A stretch of DNA of 64,000 nucleotides from an uncultured Planctomycetaceae bacterium (lineage in GTDB: Bacteria; Planctomycetota; Planctomycetia; Planctomycetales; Planctomycetaceae). The stretch covers positions 1-64,000 of the forward strand of contig CAITYU010000377.1 of NCBI GenBank assembly GCA_903896675.1, in the 5' to 3' direction. Under the pieces are notes generated by a model that did no database searches, was not told where the DNA came from, and worked only from the letters and a program-made list of their open reading frames with translations. Position 1 is the first letter of the stretch; every line of letters begins with the position of its first letter. The position numbers and the translations under genes are program-made. Positions 60,633-64,000 of this stretch are shown in pieces.

Positions 60633-61739
60633 ATGACATTCAGCAGACGCAGTTTTCTTTCAACAGCAGCGGTGGCGGTGACGTCGGGTGCGTGTGGTGG
60701 TCGGCTGGCAGCGGATGAGCCGGCGTTGACGTGGGCGGATGTTCGTGACTGGGGGCTTGAGGGGCGAGCGTTCAGCGACACTGAAAAATATTTTGATCGG
60801 CTGCCTGCGCGGGCGAAGGGAGTGGTGCGGGATGCGGTTTGGAATCTGAGCCGGCATTCAGCGGGGATGCTGGTGCAGTTCAAAACGGATGCGACGGAGA
60901 TTCATGCGGATTATGCGGTGACGTCAGAAAATCTGGCGATGCCGCATATGCCGGCGACGGGGGTCAGTGGTCTGGATCTGTATGCTCGTGATACGGATGG
61001 TATGTGGAAGTGGGTGGCGGTGGTGGCACCGAAGTCACAGGCCGTGAAAACACGGATTGTCAGCGGGATTCGGCCTGGTGAGCGTGACTATGCGATTTAT
61101 CTGCCGCTGTATAACGGGACTGAGCATTTGCGTGTGGGGGTACCGACCGGGGCCACGTTTATTCCGACTGCTCCGCGGCAGCAGCGTCCGATTGTGTTTT
61201 ACGGCACCTCGATTACTCATGGAGCCTGTGCTTCTCGACCGGGCATGCCGCATCCGGCGATTCTTGGTCGTCGGCTGAATTGTCCGGTGATCAATCTGGG
61301 ATTCAGCGGGAATGGTCGGATGGAGCTGGAGGTTGGTCAGTTTCTGGCGGAGCTTGATGCGGCGGCATTTGTGATTGACTGTCTGCCGAACATGGCGGCG
61401 GACGATGTGACCGCTAAGGCTCAGCCTTTGGTCCGTCAGTTGCGTCGTGCGCACCCGCAGACTCCGATTGTACTGGTTGAGGATCGCAGTTATTCGGGGA
61501 GCTGGCTGCTGGACGGTCAGCGGGAGCGTAATGCGGGCAGTCGGGCGGCGTTGCAGGCGGAATATCAGAAGTTGCGTGATGGGGGAGTGACGGGTCTGCA
61601 TTATGTGGAGGGTGAGAGTCTGCTGGGGGCGGATCGTGATGATACGACGGATGGATCACATCCGTCAGATCTGGGATTTCAGCGGCACGCTGACGCGATG
61701 GAACCGGTGTTGCGGGTGGCGCTGGAGTTGGAGCGGTGA
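60633..61739 (+). CDS. SGNH/GDSL hydrolase, Tat-exported
   Basis: A 368-residue protein. The start at 60633 precedes a twin-arginine signal (FSRRSFLSTAAVAV). An N-terminal beta-rich domain of about 150 residues is typical of the SGNH hydrolase N-terminal type seen in carbohydrate esterases. The catalytic domain has YGTSITHG with the nucleophile Ser, NLGFSGNG as block II, DCLPNM in place of the usual block III Asn, and DGSHPSDLGF with the Asp-His pair. It likely removes acetyl or similar groups from a polysaccharide in the periplasm. It has no operon partner, but fits the glycan-degrading theme of the window. Confidence 0.9.
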   Translation: MTFSRRSFLSTAAVAVTSGACGGRLAADEPALTWADVRDWGLEGRAFSDTEKYFDRLPARAKGVVRDAVWNLSRHSAGMLVQFKTDATEIHADYAVTSENLAMPHMPATGVSGLDLYARDTDGMWKWVAVVAPKSQAVKTRIVSGIRPGERDYAIYLPLYNGTEHLRVGVPTGATFIPTAPRQQRPIVFYGTSITHGACASRPGMPHPAILGRRLNCPVINLGFSGNGRMELEVGQFLAELDAAAFVIDCLPNMAADDVTAKAQPLVRQLRRAHPQTPIVLVEDRSYSGSWLLDGQRERNAGSRAALQAEYQKLRDGGVTGLHYVEGESLLGADRDDTTDGSHPSDLGFQRHADAMEPVLRVALELER

Positions 61740-61772
61740 GTGGGGTGAGGGGTTGTGTGTTGTGAGCCGCAT

Positions 61773-61837
61773 GACGCTGGCCAGCGGGTGAGTGTATTGT
61801 GGGGTTGCGGGTGCGTGTGTCGCCTGCGGCCAGCGTC
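61773..61837. repeat. 10-bp inverted repeat in a convergent spacer
   Basis: Arms gacgctggcc (61773-61782) and ggccagcgtc (61828-61837), 45 bases apart, in the 124-base gap between the SGNH hydrolase and CCA-enzyme genes. The left arm overlaps a small palindrome (gctggccagc). Possibly a bidirectional transcript-end structure; weak support. Confidence 0.4.
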
Positions 61838-61863
61838 GTTCCGTTTTCGAGTTGGTGCGGCGG

Positions 61864-63162
61864 TTATTGGTCGAGCAGTTGTTGCAGCAACTGCAATGCC
61901 GCTGAGCGGGTGGTGATCTGCTGGTCCAGTTGCGCGTGTCTGATGGTTTCCAGCAGCGTGCGGATGCGGGGTCCGGGCGGGATGCCAAGTGCCGCGACGT
62001 CGTGGCCTGTGATCAGTGGTGATGGGTCAAGTTGGGCGGCTGAGTGTGAGGCGAGGAAACTGCGGGCGAATCGCGTATCGTCCGAGTTGCCGTTGTGGCT
62101 GGCGTTGGTGGCTTCGGTCACCGCCAGCAGCAGCGGGCTGCACGGATGTGCCAGTAATGGTTTGATGAAATGCAGCGGTCGCTGCGCCAGCCCTGTCAGT
62201 GCTGTGCGATGTGAGACCAGCCAGCTGATCTCTGAGATTTCCTGATTGGACATTTTCAGGCGTTTCAGCACGGCGTCGATTCCGGCAAGGCCGCGGCGTC
62301 CGTCTGATTCTGACGGTCTGAACAATGGCTGCAGCAGGATGGCCCAGGCCGCTTCGGCCGATGTCGCCTGCAGACGCTGCAGAATATCGAACTGCGAGTC
62401 CGGTTCAGTGGGGTGTGGAGTTGTGGCGGTGGCAGCGACGCTGGTCTGCAATTCGGGCAGGATGACGGAAAACAGTCCGGTGTGTTGCAGCAGCCGGCAG
62501 GCCTGTGCCCGTTCAGGGTGTGCCAGCATGCGTCGCAGTTCCTGTGCAATCCTTTCGACGCTGACCTCAGTGATCTGGTGGCAGGTGTTTCGCACGGCCA
62601 GTTCGGTGGCTGGATCCAGCCGAAAGCGGAATGTGGCTGTGAATCGCACAGCACGCAGCAGTCTGAGTTTGTCTTCGTGGAAGCGAGCGAGAGGGTTGCC
62701 GATCGCCCGTACAACCTGCTGCTGCAGGTCCTGCTGTCCGCCGACATAGTCCAGAACCTGATTCTCCAGCGGATCGAAAAACATACCGTTGATGGTGAAG
62801 TCGCGTCGCTGGGCATCTTCTTCGGGTGAGCAGAAGCGAACTGAGGAGGGGTGACGGCCGTCGAGGTATTGACCGTCACTGCGGAATGTGGCGACTTCGA
62901 CGGCGCCTTCGGCAGGGTGACTGCCTGGGACCATCACGACGCCGAAGGCTGCTCCGACCGGAACCGTACGATGTCGTCCGAGCAGGTTCATGACCTGATC
63001 GGGCGACGCACTGGTGGCGACATCATAGTCTTTGGGTGTGTTGCCCAGCAGTTGATCGCGAACGCAGCCTCCGGCAAACAGCGCCTGATATCCGGCTGTG
63101 CGAAGCTGTCTGACGATGGACAGTGCAAAGCGGCAGCGTGGTGAGTGGTCAGCGAGGGTCAT
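61864..63162 (-). CDS. cca: CCA tRNA nucleotidyltransferase
   Basis: A 432-residue class II nucleotidyltransferase of the poly(A) polymerase/CCA-adding family. Head-domain motifs are GGCVRDQLLG, DYDVATSA with the two metal-binding Asp residues, and RRDFTINGM; FHEDKLRLLRAVRF marks the neck. It would add or repair the 3' CCA of tRNAs; the alternative is poly(A) polymerase, which is hard to separate by sequence. Length and the lack of a basic C-terminus favour the CCA enzyme. ATG 63162 is 11 bases... after the neighbouring DUF1501 stop at 63174 on the same strand, so the two may be co-transcribed. Confidence 0.88.
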   Translation of the reverse strand: MTLADHSPRCRFALSIVRQLRTAGYQALFAGGCVRDQLLGNTPKDYDVATSASPDQVMNLLGRHRTVPVGAAFGVVMVPGSHPAEGAVEVATFRSDGQYLDGRHPSSVRFCSPEEDAQRRDFTINGMFFDPLENQVLDYVGGQQDLQQQVVRAIGNPLARFHEDKLRLLRAVRFTATFRFRLDPATELAVRNTCHQITEVSVERIAQELRRMLAHPERAQACRLLQHTGLFSVILPELQTSVAATATTPHPTEPDSQFDILQRLQATSAEAAWAILLQPLFRPSESDGRRGLAGIDAVLKRLKMSNQEISEISWLVSHRTALTGLAQRPLHFIKPLLAHPCSPLLLAVTEATNASHNGNSDDTRFARSFLASHSAAQLDPSPLITGHDVAALGIPPGPRIRTLLETIRHAQLDQQITTRSAALQLLQQLLDQ

Positions 63163-63173
63163 GGAGTCTCGGT

Positions 63174-64000
63174 TCAGGCCAGGATTTCGCTGACAATGCT
63201 GCCGTGCACGTCGGTGAGTCGGTAGTCACGTCCCTGAAAGCGGAATGTCAGTTGCAGGTGGTCGAGCCCGAGCAGTTGGAGGATGGTGGCATGCAGGTCA
63301 TGTACGTGCACTCGGCCCTCAACCGTTCCGAAGCCCATTTCGTCGGTGGCACCGTGAATGTGTCCGGCTTTGATTCCTCCACCGGCCAGCCACATGGTGA
63401 AGGCATCAATGTGGTGATCGCGGCCGGTAGTTTCCCGTGGTTCGCCCATGGGAGTGCGTCCGAATTCGCCACCCCAGATGACGAGTGTATCTTCCAGCAG
63501 TCCGCGGGCTTTGAGGTCGAGCACGAGTGCGGCTGCGGGCTGATCGACTTCGCGGCATACGGAATCGAGTGCGGAATCGAGATCTGCGCCCTTGCCTCCG
63601 TGATGGTCCCAGTCTGTGTGGTACAGTTGGACGAAGCGAACGCCACGTTCGACCATGCGGCGAGCCAGCAGGCAGTTGGCGGCGAAGGAGGCCTGTCCGG
63701 GCACGGCGCCGTAGAGATCGAGTGTACTTTTGCTTTCGGTGCTGAGATCGGTGAGTTCAGGTGCGGCGGTCTGCATGGAGAAGGCCGTTTCATAGGCTTC
63801 AATCCGCGTGCGGATTTCGGGATCTCGCACATCCTGCATGCGGAGTGAGTTGAGCTGGCCGACGGTGCTGGTGAAATCCTGTTGTGCTTCGCGGGAGATG
63901 CCGGGCGGGCTGGCGAGGTTGAGGATGGGATTGCCGCGACTGCGGAAGGGGACGCCCTGACAGGTGGTGGGCAGAAATCCGCTGGACCAGAGGATATTTC
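63174..64000 (-). CDS. DUF1501 family protein (module E, N-terminus cut by window edge)
   Basis: The C-terminal 275 residues of a DUF1501 protein; the start lies beyond the right edge. It has the late-family markers [27 protein letters not shown] and [15 protein letters not shown], and the middle region [15 protein letters not shown]. It is closely similar to the module B copy (4268-5671), especially in the last 30 residues, so the two arose by duplication or from closely related modules. By analogy a PSD1 gene is expected just upstream, outside the window. Confidence 0.93.
   Translation of the reverse strand, partial: NILWSSGFLPTTCQGVPFRSRGNPILNLASPPGISREAQQDFTSTVGQLNSLRMQDVRDPEIRTRIEAYETAFSMQTAAPELTDLSTESKSTLDLYGAVPGQASFAANCLLARRMVERGVRFVQLYHTDWDHHGGKGADLDSALDSVCREVDQPAAALVLDLKARGLLEDTLVIWGGEFGRTPMGEPRETTGRDHHIDAFTMWLAGGGIKAGHIHGATDEMGFGTVEGRVHVHDLHATILQLLGLDHLQLTFRFQGRDYRLTDVHGSIVSEILA

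Noticed and set aside
1..64000. tRNA, rRNA, riboswitch, insertion sequence or prophage
   Set aside because: Reading by eye I saw no cloverleaf, rRNA core, transposase or phage structural gene; a dedicated covariance-model search was not possible, so small RNAs may be missed.

Overview
The window looks like a chromosomal segment of a planctomycete (phylum Planctomycetota, probably order Planctomycetales). The main reason is the repeated pairing of PSCyt1/DUF1549/DUF1553 ('PSD1') c-type cytochrome-like proteins with Tat-exported DUF1501 proteins. Supporting signs are the PVC-type haem-binding dehydrogenase with HEAT repeats, DUF1573 and DUF3467 proteins, the Gfo/Idh protein with a Tat signal, the futalosine menaquinone genes and the high GC content. 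Several genes start at GTG or TTG and many lack a clear Shine-Dalgarno. I see no rRNA, tRNA, CRISPR array, transposase or prophage gene.

Layout. (1) 1-9.7 kb, minus strand: two PSD1-DUF1501 modules (A, cut by the left edge, with a PA14 domain; B, with a LamG domain) and a small membrane protein behind a Gfo/Idh oxidoreductase. (2) 11.4-14.4 kb, minus: an outer-membrane lipoprotein group (COG3014-like, LpoB-like, TPR-like). (3) 14.9-21.3 kb, plus: an envelope operon of a WecA/MraY-type sugar-phosphate transferase, an O-antigen ligase/polymerase with a TPR tail, a DUF1573 protein and a tetrahaem cytochrome fused to a metallophosphatase-like part. (4) 21.3-25.8 kb: a sugar isomerase-like gene and two DUF3467 genes (one with two tandem DUF3467-like domains) on minus; thioredoxin and a 575-residue coiled-coil protein on plus, behind a good sigma70-type promoter. 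(5) 25.8-30.8 kb: a lone DUF1501 gene, a glucan phosphorylase, a 33-residue very basic protein with its own terminator, and an NhaR-like LysR regulator. (6) 30.8-38 kb, minus: a translationally coupled pair of cytochrome c'-like proteins; a menaquinone group (mqnE, UbiA/MqnP-type prenyltransferase, ThiF/MoeB-like E1, DMFase-like protein); a small zinc-ribbon protein; and pgsA. (7) 38.3-42.7 kb, plus: MFS transporter, secreted HExxH protein, GntP permease. (8) 43.8-54.6 kb, plus: module D extended to five genes (PSD1 with Big_2, DUF1501, PPC-domain protein, PVC haem-binding dehydrogenase, sialidase-SGNH hydrolase fusion), which reads as a secreted glycan-degrading and oxidising operon. It ends in a heptamer tandem repeat. 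(9) 54.9-64 kb: D-lactate dehydrogenase-like, EamA transporter, phosphoglucosamine mutase, SDR, a small hypothetical, an SGNH hydrolase, CCA-adding enzyme, and the C-terminal part of another DUF1501 gene (module E, cut by the right edge).

The genes fall into three working themes: extracytoplasmic glycan breakdown with c-type haem proteins (modules A, B, D, E, the sialidase fusion and the SGNH hydrolase), envelope assembly (WecA-like transferase, O-antigen ligase, LpoB-like lipoproteins, PgsA, GlmM), and respiration (menaquinone genes, cytochrome c'-like pair, tetrahaem protein). The least explained items are the tandem-DUF3467 pair, the long coiled-coil protein next to thioredoxin, the sialidase-esterase fusion, the phosphatase-tetrahaem fusion in an O-antigen operon, the 33-residue basic protein, and a perfect 14-bp palindrome centred on a candidate start codon.
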